Under the pieces are notes generated by a model. The model ran no database searches. It saw nothing but the letters and a program-made list of their open reading frames with translations, and was not told the origin of the DNA. Made by a program: the position numbers and the translations under genes. Shown here piece by piece: positions 18,101-27,408 of a stretch of DNA of 64,000 bases (positions are counted from its first letter, which is position 1; each line of letters opens with the position of its first letter). Location of the stretch: the IMG/VR virus record IMGVR_UViG_3300010158_000036, positions 1 to 64,000 of that record. One strand, 5' to 3'. The stretch comes from a virus.

Positions 18101-20466
18101 GGTTCTAGTGCGGGATCTCCTTGAAGAACACTGAAGATTCCATTACTATCCACAATAACAGTATCAATTTTCGGTAGATAATAATCAATTGTTGAAGTGA
18201 TAATGCTATCCGGATCAAGAGGAGCAAAAGATTCAAATGAAACAATGCTACTAGGACTTGCCGGATTAAATAAAATTAGGGGACGGAAATCATATACATC
18301 CGACAAACGAACTCCTTTATATGAAGGAATATTATCATATAGGAACGTATCAGATAACGTATACGAGCTTACACTGAAATAATCTCCGGTACCATGATCA
18401 AAATAATCATAACTAATATAAAGAGTATCTGAGGTGGCTCCTGTATATGTTATAGAAGCATTTGTATAATAATTATCTCTTTGTCCATCATCTGTGATAG
18501 AACACATTGATGTAACATTTTTACCTGATATTCCAGATGTAGTATATACAGAATTTATCTTAATAACATCTCCCTTTGATAACATTCTAATAGCAGTACC
18601 AGCACTTAATACTTCTTGGGCCGAAGTTGTTATAGTATTGATAGTTTTTGTTTTTCTGGGAGAACTTCCTGCATCAATAATAATAGGAAGAATTGCGGAT
18701 ACTATACGACCCGGCAAAGTTACCGTTGTAGAAGCTGAACCAGTTCCTGATATAACTTTAACAAGTCCTGAAGTATAATCTGTGCAGATTATGGATGATG
18801 TATCACCGAAAAGTCCAACACTTGTTGTAAATGTGGTTGTATTTGGTCCAGAATTCCAAGTGCCAGTAAACAATTTATCATAAGTATAAGATACATTAGA
18901 AACTGCCTTTGTTGTACCATAAGGAATAGGAAATAAGCTTGTGCTATTTTGAGAATCAATCAATGTAACTACTCCAGAGATATCAAAATCCACACTTCCT
19001 ACAGAGTATATACGTTTGGCATTACTTAGATATTTTTCTGAATTCATCTTAATATCAAACAGATGAAGTCTGATAGCATCTGCAGTTCCATCAACTGCCC
19101 GAATTTTACAAGTACCTAAAATATTACCATCACTGTAATAACTTTCCGGTTCATCATAGATATTATAAGCTGTAGTTGGATTTGTTATTACTGGTAAAGT
19201 AGATCCATGATTGAATTTACCAACAATATAATTACCAACTCTTGCAGAAGAATGAACTGATGCCCCAGTTAAAACATTTGCTCTGCTTTTAGTTGAATAT
19301 AAATCTCTATTTTGGGTAAGTTCTACACGATATCCTTTGATATAAGCAACTGCAGGATCTAGAGAGATTGAATATAAAGTTTCTCCTATAGCTTCTTTTT
19401 GTATATCAGTTTGAACAGGAATTGTTGCAGGATATGATCCTGTTGGCATTTCATCGACAGTATATCTACCGCCGGTTACTCCATCATTATAGAATTCTCG
19501 AAGTGTAATCTTAAATGGGCTTAAAGTATAATCTCCAGATTCTTCATAAGTTCTTTTTGCGAGAACATCATCAAGAGATGTATATAATTGTTTTACAGTT
19601 TCAAGACATTGAGAATTCTTGATTGTAAGTAACTTAATATAATTAGATGGAGAAAGGGTTGTAGATACAGGCAACTCCTTAACTGGATCCATTTCAACAA
19701 AATCTAGAGATAAATCAATTGTATATCTGTCGGCCCCAGGTGCTGAATAATTTGGCATTCCTGTTGCATTATCTAATATTGTTCCATCATTAGAATAATT
19801 AACAACAGATTCTGTAATACCGATAACAATTAATTGATTTACTAATGTATCAACTGCAACCTTATCAAGAAATACTGCTTGTGCCGGAGTCCATACAAAT
19901 GAACCCTTTGTATAAATAATTCCTTCACTAAGAAATGCACCGGCGGCATAACTTAAAGCATTACAAGCTCCAAGGAGAACTGCATCAGAATATACATTTA
20001 ATCCTAGAAATGTGTTTACGTTATTAGAATAAGAATCTTGAATACTATTATTATATCTAACATATAAACGGAGAATATTTGTAGATATAATTTTATAACC
20101 AAGGAGTTTTGCTGTAACACCTGTCTGACTAGAACCACTACTTACATTAATAGTATTTGCTAAAGTCGTAAATAAAGATGTAGCATTAATAGTTCCAGTA
20201 GAAATATCAACTGCCGATACATTATTATCGAATGTGCAATTTCCTCCAAGAATTGCAGAACCATCTTTGTAAATACTTGAACCTAATCTGTCAATCTGAG
20301 ATTGCAGAATACTTTGAAGTTGATTAACTTCTCTAACCTGAACAGAATATCCTGGCTTGAATAAAATCCGAAGATAGTTTTTTTCAGCAACAGTCTTATT
20401 GCCTTGATTTACATCCTTGACATTGAAGTCATCGAAATATGTTGTACTATAAGAAGTAATTGACAT
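15130..20466 (-). CDS. DUF4815-containing baseplate/fibre connector protein
   Basis: At 1778 residues this is the largest protein in the window. The N-terminal ~70 residues (TTYFDDFNVKDVNQGNKTVA, KNYLRILFKPGYSVQVREVN, LQSILQSQIDRLG) match the DUF4815 module of T4-like marine phage baseplates. The C-terminal third contains NPGSGYSSAPVVKI and GGVGYSTATTTIKI repeats, typical of virion proteins. It sits after gp8, where T4 has gp9 and gp10, so a baseplate-periphery protein anchoring the fibres is likely. Stop and next start overlap at 20466. Confidence 0.75.
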   Translation of the reverse strand: MSITSYSTTYFDDFNVKDVNQGNKTVAEKNYLRILFKPGYSVQVREVNQLQSILQSQIDRLGSSIYKDGSAILGGNCTFDNNVSAVDISTGTINATSLFTTLANTINVSSGSSQTGVTAKLLGYKIISTNILRLYVRYNNSIQDSYSNNVNTFLGLNVYSDAVLLGACNALSYAAGAFLSEGIIYTKGSFVWTPAQAVFLDKVAVDTLVNQLIVIGITESVVNYSNDGTILDNATGMPNYSAPGADRYTIDLSLDFVEMDPVKELPVSTTLSPSNYIKLLTIKNSQCLETVKQLYTSLDDVLAKRTYEESGDYTLSPFKITLREFYNDGVTGGRYTVDEMPTGSYPATIPVQTDIQKEAIGETLYSISLDPAVAYIKGYRVELTQNRDLYSTKSRANVLTGASVHSSARVGNYIVGKFNHGSTLPVITNPTTAYNIYDEPESYYSDGNILGTCKIRAVDGTADAIRLHLFDIKMNSEKYLSNAKRIYSVGSVDFDISGVVTLIDSQNSTSLFPIPYGTTKAVSNVSYTYDKLFTGTWNSGPNTTTFTTSVGLFGDTSSIICTDYTSGLVKVISGTGSASTTVTLPGRIVSAILPIIIDAGSSPRKTKTINTITTSAQEVLSAGTAIRMLSKGDVIKINSVYTTSGISGKNVTSMCSITDDGQRDNYYTNASITYTGATSDTLYISYDYFDHGTGDYFSVSSYTLSDTFLYDNIPSYKGVRLSDVYDFRPLILFNPASPSSIVSFESFAPLDPDSIITSTIDYYLPKIDTVIVDSNGIFSVLQGDPALEPKASSIPANAIALYTLDVPAYTYSPKDITVNYIDNRRFTMRDIGGIEQRISNIEYYTSLSLLETSAQNASITDNNGQRLKNGYIVDAFTGHSIGDPANSGYACSMDNTVGLLRPMFTMKNLRLVPSDTSAVKLHDHTITLPYTEQVLINQSYGSDTLSVNPYDVAVFSGNISLIPSSDNWKDTIHAPDLVINNSGAYDAVALTAATSDTFGFHWNEWQTNWLGQSTVSGRSAITAATGFSGASINKAISATTTTAYQSRSGSLTSLGYTDQTQSLGNKAIDISYIPYIRPIKIYFNATKLKPNTRVFAFFDGINVTGYCNQLTNIPTSMNTAGDSAVYYDIIPSIDVDILKGLPIITDEFGNVQGEFYIPNNKLTKFKCGQRVFKLSDSPSNTEPESTTVADTQYIASGTTETQQDTILSIRKPELVVASVSQNQAINVGTSIQWNDPIAQTFMIPNVEEGLFATGFDLYFSAKSTNLPVTAYIVICSNGIPTQQIMPFSTVTMQAADINVDANSGTIATNFKFSDPVYLLNGTEYAIVVTSNSADYRIWLATVGGIDVSSNTSITKNAYNGVLLMSQNASTWTSEQTKDMKFKMYYAEFDTSSAVAHFTQHLSGGIVSVDISPALSDTYTGNNPAVTIAPPGLIATASVIIPSSGVIPNTVTISADGNTGYILPPLVTIISTSGGAHAKAHALINAGKVTSIIINDGGVGYSTATTTIKIDPPGVTATAISIKNPNTNKLSGISITNPGSGYSSAPVVKIAKSSNPSDYWTTTGTVESVDISLFNLNRNAVAVNNTSITDSLDMNIASYSTIIPNENYAAVSQFSIDSTSAPIDLKSTLSSTSSYLSPVIDIERNSLICVNNVITDGSGTDTELIMDAGNAAARYITRTITLNNASDQIDIYVNVNRPITNSNIRVYVKYNDDTNWNLYNSIPGQIPVSSDPSVFTEIHYTDNIHTVPLFTSFAVKIVMVSDDKTQVPTIKDFRAIATF

Positions 20467-21851
20467 TAGAATTGAATTATGATTTTAATTTCTTCAGTTT
20501 GAGATTCGGATCTTGTAATGGCAGCACGGTTTTCAATGAATACGACTTCTCCAGAATTTGCCATATATTCTCCTGTACTACTTCCAAGAATTGTTGGAGT
20601 TAATGCAGAAGATCCCATGTAAATAGTTCTGTTTGTCGTGAGAGCCGTATTTCCATAATCACTCTTATTGTTTTGGTGATAATATAATTTATAAGTTAAC
20701 CCATCATAAATTAAAGTATCCACAATAATTTTAGTAGTCCCATTGATAGTTAATATATCTCCAGTAGAAACCGTAACAGTTCCAGATAAAGTTAGATATG
20801 GAAGTCCTCTCATGGATGCTCCATAGTTACTAATAACCCCATTCGGTAAAGGATTTTTTAGGAGAGAAATTTGACGATACGGAATATAAAATCCATCACC
20901 AGAAATTAAAGATTCTGCTTTTACTGAAATTGCTGCATACCATGCAGGAAGAATCTTATATGGATAGCAAGCAAATCCAACATCTGGGGCGATTTTTGCA
21001 ACAGATGCAAATCCAGAACCAGGAGTAGATCCAGATGAATCTAATGTAACAACTCCAGATATAACATTTACTAATCTTAAAGTTGTGAGATTTACAGATG
21101 TGGGAGTTAAGACAGTGATAGATCCAGATGAGATTGTTCCAGTTAATGCAATTGTTCCCGATGTAGCATCCGAAGTTGTATATGTATAGGTAAAGGCTGT
21201 ATCAATTCCTGCCCTATATCCAGAACCGCCATTGACAACACTAAATCCATAAAGTAATCCTCCTTGAGCAGCTTTACAAAGAGCAGCTTCTCCATCAGAA
21301 GTTTTATCAGTTGTTATGCTAATAAATTGATCAGTAATTACAGAATTTACGGAATTAACTGCAACCACATCAATTAAAATCCAAACATATCCATCACCAG
21401 AATTTGCAGAGTACGGTGCATATTTAGTTACATATGAAGGAATTGTAGAAGTTGCTGTATTTGGAGGAGCATATAGACATAGAAATATATTACCACTAAC
21501 AGTAACATAACATGGAAGATACGTTACATTATAATCATCTGTGGAAGAATAAAAACAATTATCATTAATAGGATCATATGCCTTATATCTCTTACCAGTT
21601 AAGAACTTATTATTAGGAATAACCTTTGTACCATTTGCAGCAGTAACTCCAATAAGGCTAATGAGATTACTTTTAATTTCTCGTTCATCTAAATAAGTTC
21701 CTAAAGGAGTTGGTACAGTGGTATCTACCTGTTCATCTGTAACCCATTTATCAGATTTGCCAAGACCAACATAGTATTGATTAACTCCTAGATCTGATAT
21801 AAAAGCAGATGTGTTATTACGCCGAAAGTTTTCTGTAATGATAGCAGACAT
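20466..21851 (-). CDS. 8: Baseplate wedge protein gp8-like
   Basis: The 461-residue protein opens SAIITENFRRNNTSAFISDL, then YYVGLGKSDKW, the signature of T4 gp8 homologues in marine T4-like phages. A further GGSGYRAGID repeat lies near residue 210. gp8 forms a dimer in each baseplate wedge. The gene follows the beta-helix spike gene and precedes the DUF4815 gene, close to the T4 order 6-7-8. A late promoter box gives a predicted transcription start exactly at the ATG. Confidence 0.8.
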   Translation of the reverse strand: MSAIITENFRRNNTSAFISDLGVNQYYVGLGKSDKWVTDEQVDTTVPTPLGTYLDEREIKSNLISLIGVTAANGTKVIPNNKFLTGKRYKAYDPINDNCFYSSTDDYNVTYLPCYVTVSGNIFLCLYAPPNTATSTIPSYVTKYAPYSANSGDGYVWILIDVVAVNSVNSVITDQFISITTDKTSDGEAALCKAAQGGLLYGFSVVNGGSGYRAGIDTAFTYTYTTSDATSGTIALTGTISSGSITVLTPTSVNLTTLRLVNVISGVVTLDSSGSTPGSGFASVAKIAPDVGFACYPYKILPAWYAAISVKAESLISGDGFYIPYRQISLLKNPLPNGVISNYGASMRGLPYLTLSGTVTVSTGDILTINGTTKIIVDTLIYDGLTYKLYYHQNNKSDYGNTALTTNRTIYMGSSALTPTILGSSTGEYMANSGEVVFIENRAAITRSESQTEEIKIIIQF

Positions 21852-21856
21852 GTTTA

Positions 21857-21864
21857 TATTTATA
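21857..21864 (-). promoter_or_regulatory. Late promoter TATAAATA, leaderless
   Basis: Perfect TATAAATA on the minus strand; with T4 spacing +1 falls on 21851, the A of the ATG. Confidence 0.6.
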
Positions 21865-21891
21865 CGTATTTAATTGAGGTTTATCAAGAAA

Positions 21892-23433
21892 TTATAGACT
21901 TGCGACAAAATCGGCTTGAGTGCCAGATACATTTATATTAGATGTGTTAAATCGAGATCCTTGGGTTGTAACTCCCGTGATTATATTATTATGTATTTCT
22001 GGTATAAATGTATTAGTCAGTGTGGTTAATATCAGGATTGGGGTTGCTAGAATACCAGTGTTTATTACATTAATAGTATTATTGGTAATTTTCAAATTAG
22101 TACATATTAATGCTGAATTATTCTCTGTGGAGAATAGTATACCATAACCAGACCATCCGACCGCATCAGATGGTCCATTCATATATGGAGATATGTTAAA
22201 ATCATTCCCGGTAATTGTTATATTAGAATTGTTATGACCCCATGAAGCAAATCCTTGAATGACGTGCTCGGCTGTATTATTGATTATATTGAGATTGTTA
22301 ATATCAAATGCATCATTATGATATAAAGTTGTACAATTTTTAACATAACAATTGGTTATAGATGAACCATTATAAAGAGTAAATCCGTACATTTTGGGAT
22401 AATTATATTCCAATAAGCTAGTACCAGGCCATAATACCCATGAATCCCAAGAATCTGGCATGATAATTGATATATTATTACATTGTAAATTTTCTCCTGT
22501 AACAATAGTTACATACGGATTTGCTGGTCCAACTGATACAGGATTATCTATGAGAGAATTAGTAAAAGATGAATTGTATCCCCAAATTGGGAATACTTCA
22601 CCAACTCCCCCAGTTGTCCAATTGATAAAATGACAGTTATCCATTGTCCCATTATCCATAATCAAACATCTATATTCAGGACCTTCTATTCGAGACGATA
22701 CAGGTAGAGCGGTAAAATATGTTGGATGTATGGCAACTATATTATTAACTGAATTTGCATCTATAACAATACCTTTTAAAGTTGCTCCGTTAGAACATGT
22801 AATTACACATGGTGGTTCATAGTTTGTCCACGGAGCATTAATCATTTTAATAGTCGCACTTCTGCCAATACTAGCAGCAAGAGTTATTGGGCATGATATT
22901 ACTGTATTTCCTGTGGCATTATTTACTGTATATGTTCCCGCCCCCAATAAAACTGTATTGACATTTGGTAAATCTCCAGTAATATAAGAATCAATCGCTA
23001 CAACTCCTGCATGATCAACTGAACTACCATTATTGTAAATTACAGTAACGGTTTGTACTTTTGCTATGGCAGTTATAGTAATCGTGTAAGTAGTTGAAAT
23101 TGCTGCCAATGACGTGACTACGACATTAATAATATTATCACCAATTACCAAGGGAATTCTATTTGAAGTATGACCTGATTGTACTACATCTCCGTTAACC
23201 GTAATAACGGCACCTATATCATTTGAGGTGGGAGTAATAGTTATAGGAACAATATCATTGGTTACCACTGAAGTATATGAACTGGTTTCGGTAAAAAACC
23301 TTGGATACATCGTAGCATTATTTAATGACAAGCCTGACAATGTGGTAGCCTTTGATACTTTAGATACCACCCATCCAGAAGATAACGTTGTAGAATCTGA
23401 GGTTATAATAGAATTGTCGTAACTAGATATCAT
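21892..23433 (-). CDS. Beta-helix tailspike-like protein with cadherin-like domain
   Basis: In this 513-residue protein, about residues 30-125 (LSGLSLNNATMYPRFFTETS to STTYTITITA) form a cadherin-like beta-sandwich, the same type as in the protein at 6484-7125. Residues ~130-500 are rich in NNxxIxN/ITxN rungs (NCHFINWTTGG, ITNCYVKNC, NLKITNNTINVINTG), as in right-handed parallel beta-helices of pectate-lyase type. It may bind or cleave surface polysaccharide, but no catalytic residues can be assigned. It interrupts the wedge genes between the gp7-position gene and gp8. Confidence 0.7.
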   Translation of the reverse strand: MISSYDNSIITSDSTTLSSGWVVSKVSKATTLSGLSLNNATMYPRFFTETSSYTSVVTNDIVPITITPTSNDIGAVITVNGDVVQSGHTSNRIPLVIGDNIINVVVTSLAAISTTYTITITAIAKVQTVTVIYNNGSSVDHAGVVAIDSYITGDLPNVNTVLLGAGTYTVNNATGNTVISCPITLAASIGRSATIKMINAPWTNYEPPCVITCSNGATLKGIVIDANSVNNIVAIHPTYFTALPVSSRIEGPEYRCLIMDNGTMDNCHFINWTTGGVGEVFPIWGYNSSFTNSLIDNPVSVGPANPYVTIVTGENLQCNNISIIMPDSWDSWVLWPGTSLLEYNYPKMYGFTLYNGSSITNCYVKNCTTLYHNDAFDINNLNIINNTAEHVIQGFASWGHNNSNITITGNDFNISPYMNGPSDAVGWSGYGILFSTENNSALICTNLKITNNTINVINTGILATPILILTTLTNTFIPEIHNNIITGVTTQGSRFNTSNINVSGTQADFVASL

Positions 23434-23434
23434 A

Positions 23435-25042
23435 TTATAAATTTGTTACTGTACTTAAGAAGAATGAAGTTACTTCATTATGTTGTATGATATTAACATA
23501 ACAAGATATATTGCTAAATTTGCAGACATTTATATTGCTATATGGTTCCATCGCTTGAGCAATAGTCATATCTCCATATCCTGCACATAATTGAGTACTA
23601 TCTAAGCTTCTTGCCCATGATTGATAATTCTCTCGCACAATTGAATCTCTACTATTATCACATAATTTCAATAAGCCTAATGTCATTAAAATCATTCTAA
23701 TTAAAGATTGATCTAATGTAGGATCTATTAAAGCTTTAGATAGAATTGTGTAAATTATGGCGCCAAGATTAATTCGACCTGGTTGATATTTTGGAGAATG
23801 ATAACCAATAACTGGAGGTTGAAGTAATTTATAACTCAAAAAATCTGCATTATTTTTGAATAGATTATAATCAATATAATTATACCATTCACTTTTTGCC
23901 AATAATTGTAGAAGTACGGCTGTAAATAATTTTAATCCCGCAGGATGCACTAATCTTAAATAATCATTAATCCATACATCACTACTATACGAAGACTTAA
24001 TTGAATATGAATATTTCTGCCAATAATGACCATCATGTAATTTGTAATTATCTGATGCAAATGATTTATGATTTGAATATTTCCATAATTTCTTTGTGTC
24101 ATTAGCCAAAGACCAAACGGTAGGATTCAATGCTATAATTGAATATAGGTTCAAATGATTTGTATCATAGATGATATCGCCATAACTACTCCCAGGAATA
24201 GACTCAGCATGAATACTAAACCCATGTTGATATTTGAATGGTCTCAAATTATCTATAGATTTATATACAACATCTGAATCGTTATATACTAAGGCATCAA
24301 CCACATTTCCCCAAACAGCTTCATCTGGCCAGGCTGCATCTATTATTGTTATATTTTGTAAATTATCATATGTAAATATCCAACCACGAACCTTTGTATA
24401 ATAATCGTAATAAATTGATTCATATCTTTCAATGAATGGGATATTATATAATTCAGGATTCTTGGCTTCATATGACCATACATTATCACGAAAGTATTTT
24501 AGATATACAGTAAGTTCTCCATTGGGCCCGATTGGCGAATCTGAAGATACTACCATTGTTTCTTTATTCGGATTAGTCAAACAAAGATTTGCATGAGTAA
24601 GATCCTGAATGCTACCCCATTGACCAGAACCAGCTGATAAATCGAATAGATAATCTCTAGGATAAAATATGCTTACAGTTTCATCATAGAATAATTTAAA
24701 GAATGCATATATAGAATCATCTGATCCTCGGGTATTATAATATTGCAGAACTATTTTATACAGAGTAACTTTACTTAAAGATGAAGTATTAGGTATTGTT
24801 CGAGCAATTAAACTTTGAATACTTGTCAAATACTTGTCAGATGCTATATCAATATCTTTATCGGAAGTAATATTTGATATTTCATATGAAGGTAATCCTA
24901 CGGAATTGATATGTTCATAATATCTTTCAATGAAACTAATAAGAGTGGATGAAGATTCTCGAAGATTCTCTGGATACAGACCCGAAACTTTTCTGGATTC
25001 TATATTTCTAGGAGCCGCTGAATTTGCTACACTTAAAATCAT
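23435..25042 (-). CDS. Baseplate wedge protein in the gp7 position
   Basis: The 535-residue protein opens with LYPENLRESSSTLISFIERY and has IQSLIARTIPNTSSLSKVTL and RGSDDSIYAFFKLFYDETVS, sequences shared by wedge-associated proteins in T4-like marine phages. Its place directly after gp6 matches T4 gene 7. T4 gp7 is about twice as long, so I call it a positional equivalent, not a proven orthologue. It would connect the inner and outer wedge. Confidence 0.65.
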   Translation of the reverse strand: MILSVANSAAPRNIESRKVSGLYPENLRESSSTLISFIERYYEHINSVGLPSYEISNITSDKDIDIASDKYLTSIQSLIARTIPNTSSLSKVTLYKIVLQYYNTRGSDDSIYAFFKLFYDETVSIFYPRDYLFDLSAGSGQWGSIQDLTHANLCLTNPNKETMVVSSDSPIGPNGELTVYLKYFRDNVWSYEAKNPELYNIPFIERYESIYYDYYTKVRGWIFTYDNLQNITIIDAAWPDEAVWGNVVDALVYNDSDVVYKSIDNLRPFKYQHGFSIHAESIPGSSYGDIIYDTNHLNLYSIIALNPTVWSLANDTKKLWKYSNHKSFASDNYKLHDGHYWQKYSYSIKSSYSSDVWINDYLRLVHPAGLKLFTAVLLQLLAKSEWYNYIDYNLFKNNADFLSYKLLQPPVIGYHSPKYQPGRINLGAIIYTILSKALIDPTLDQSLIRMILMTLGLLKLCDNSRDSIVRENYQSWARSLDSTQLCAGYGDMTIAQAMEPYSNINVCKFSNISCYVNIIQHNEVTSFFLSTVTNL

Positions 25043-25045
25043 TTA

Positions 25046-26944
25046 TTACCGATCTCGTTTAAATGTGTTATAATTGATGGATTGACTGATACCTCCAACC
25101 ACAATGGCATCAACTTCTCCATATACAGATATTCTATCTGTATTAATTTGAATTAGTTTATTACGAGCAGATGCAATATCATTTGATGCAGGAATAAGAT
25201 CAAGATAAACAGTTGTGTCAATATCTGCATCCAAATAATCAAGTTCAACGATTCCCGCCGTAATATCAATGGAACCTACGTTGTTGTTATATACAAGTTG
25301 AGTTCCATCTGATGCAATACTATAACTGTAAATGATTCGTTTATTGGAATTGCTTGGATTTAGAATATCTCCAAGATAATATGTAACACCTTTATATGTC
25401 CATCCAGAAGACTTTATAATAACCACATCATTTTCTGGATTAAGTTGCATCCCATATTTCAAGGTGAGAATAGTAGGAGATCCTGCAACAATAGTAAATG
25501 TTTTTGAAACATAAACCCGAACCAATGAATTAAGAATAGCTGGAGAACTAGTATCAATAGTTTTTGATAATAAAGAATGACGAAATACACCATCAAATGA
25601 TCGGAGATATTGAGAATTAAAATCAATGACTGTTTGTTTAACAGCACTTTCCATTTGTATTGCCGATAGTGTTGTTTGATTTTTGTTATATTTAAACATC
25701 ACATCGAGAATAATATCAACATAATCATAATTTATAATTTGAGGTAGAATTGAAAGTACTTTCTTACCAGATAGAATATTGAGTACTTGTGATCTATCCT
25801 CATCAGTCAATTGAGATAATACACCAGAACGTACATTAGATTTTGCAATAGATATGAATACCTGACCATAATAAGGAGGATTATTTTCTTCTCCACCCCA
25901 TACTGCAATAGTTTGAGCAGTCGGAAAATCTCTCTTAATGATAGCTTTATAATCATCTGCAGTGACGGCCCGATTTTGAGCAATAAAATTTAAAGGAGCA
26001 TTAAACTTGATACTACTGATACTTTCATTATATGAACCTCCTGTTGCGAATAAACTGTTTCCATTAGTATCAGTTGCAGATGTTACGTTATATTGTGGAG
26101 CATTCTTTAAATCTGAAATCAAATTCATGGTAAATCCTGTACCATATCCGGCTCCATTTACAATAGGACCTTCAGTGACAAGATAACTCAATTGTAATAC
26201 ACCGAGGTTATCTGGAACTTTTCCAAAGGTTGTACCATTACCAAAACTAATAAAATAATTTCCATTATAATTTTCAGAGATAAAGTATATCTGAGAAGAA
26301 CCATCTATATTAGCAACTTGCTCAAACCTATTATATACATCAAACAAACCTGCTCCCGTAGGATATACTAGTACTTTAAGAGTAGAAATATCAATATTCT
26401 TATCATTAATTATATATTGATTATTATTTTGAAGATTATTAATCTGAATATTAGTAGTAATTAAAGCTCCCTGATATATATTAGCAATTCCCGAATATAC
26501 ACCATTATTTAATGTTAAAACGACATCGTCAAGATTCACAAATTCATATGAAACTTTATTGATATATGTATTAAAAATTGTATATGCTGGAACAATAATT
26601 GTTGTAGATGAATCTATATCTGCGGAATAATTACGAGATATATTGATTGTAGCTTTAGCGGCAGTATAACTATTTGGGGTATAACCTATAAGCTTTGCAC
26701 AAGATACTACGTTTTGTCTAAGTTGGGCAGAATCAATAAAACTTTCGTTGACTGCCATATGAGCAAGTACAGCATTATAATGAGTATTATGAGAAAGCAA
26801 ATCTATCAAAGTATTTAAACCGGATCCAGAATAATTCCAATCTTTGAACGGAGAATCCGACGCAGTAAAATATGCGATTAGATTCATCTTAATCTGATCG
26901 AAATCTAATTCTGTTACATTGATTCTTTGACTTGGATTTGCCAT
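25046..26944 (-). CDS. 6: Baseplate wedge protein gp6
   Basis: The 632-residue protein begins with INVTELDFDQIKMNLIAYFT, then FKDWNYSGSGLNTLIDLLSH and HYNAVLAHMAVNESFIDSA. This is the strongly conserved N-terminus of the gp6/BaseplateJ-like family, which forms the ring of the inner baseplate with gp25 and gp53. FIAQNRAVTADDYKAI near residue 320 is also typical of the family. It directly follows gp25 with a 1-bp gap. Confidence 0.9.
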   Translation of the reverse strand: MANPSQRINVTELDFDQIKMNLIAYFTASDSPFKDWNYSGSGLNTLIDLLSHNTHYNAVLAHMAVNESFIDSAQLRQNVVSCAKLIGYTPNSYTAAKATINISRNYSADIDSSTTIIVPAYTIFNTYINKVSYEFVNLDDVVLTLNNGVYSGIANIYQGALITTNIQINNLQNNNQYIINDKNIDISTLKVLVYPTGAGLFDVYNRFEQVANIDGSSQIYFISENYNGNYFISFGNGTTFGKVPDNLGVLQLSYLVTEGPIVNGAGYGTGFTMNLISDLKNAPQYNVTSATDTNGNSLFATGGSYNESISSIKFNAPLNFIAQNRAVTADDYKAIIKRDFPTAQTIAVWGGEENNPPYYGQVFISIAKSNVRSGVLSQLTDEDRSQVLNILSGKKVLSILPQIINYDYVDIILDVMFKYNKNQTTLSAIQMESAVKQTVIDFNSQYLRSFDGVFRHSLLSKTIDTSSPAILNSLVRVYVSKTFTIVAGSPTILTLKYGMQLNPENDVVIIKSSGWTYKGVTYYLGDILNPSNSNKRIIYSYSIASDGTQLVYNNNVGSIDITAGIVELDYLDADIDTTVYLDLIPASNDIASARNKLIQINTDRISVYGEVDAIVVGGISQSINYNTFKRDR

Positions 26945-27376
26945 TTATCTGATTCTGTTGAGGTAAAATGTTACATCTGCAACCACATCATAGGATGTTA
27001 AAAATGTTACAGTGACTTGATATGCATTTCTAATAGAATTATCTATAACTTGGACAGTTATTTCGGATACTCTAGGTTCATATTTTTTTATGAGATTTTC
27101 AATAGCATCTTTTAAGGCGAATGCTGTAAATGGATTAGCATTTTCAAATAATAAAGATCTAAGACCAGATCCTAATTGAGCTTGAAATGGTCTTTCATGA
27201 TGATTAGTTAATACTAAATTTCGTATAGATGATCTAATTGCATCGAGATCAATAATAGGAAGAATATCATTATATACTGGATGTATAGTAAAGCTTGGAT
27301 CCATATCACTATAAAGAAAATTACGTGATACGACACTTGCGCGTCCATCACTGTAATCCGATAAAATCCTACTCAT
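26945..27376 (-). CDS. 25: Baseplate wedge protein gp25
   Basis: The 143-residue length matches the gp25/GPW family. Visible features are the N-terminal strand DMDPSFTIHP, IRSSIRNLVLTNHHERPFQ, GSGLRSLLFENANPF and the hallmark KKYEPRV (about 100-106), followed by two beta strands. gp25 joins gp6 in the inner wedge and is involved in sheath initiation in T4. A near-leaderless late promoter precedes it. Confidence 0.92.
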   Translation of the reverse strand: MSRILSDYSDGRASVVSRNFLYSDMDPSFTIHPVYNDILPIIDLDAIRSSIRNLVLTNHHERPFQAQLGSGLRSLLFENANPFTAFALKDAIENLIKKYEPRVSEITVQVIDNSIRNAYQVTVTFLTSYDVVADVTFYLNRIR

Positions 27377-27382
27377 ATATTA

Positions 27383-27390
27383 TATTTATA
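27383..27390 (-). promoter_or_regulatory. Late promoter TATAAATA, near-leaderless
   Basis: Perfect TATAAATA on the minus strand; predicted +1 at 27377, one base from the gp25 ATG (27376). Confidence 0.65.
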
Positions 27391-27408
27391 CAAGAAGATT
27401 TTGAGTTT

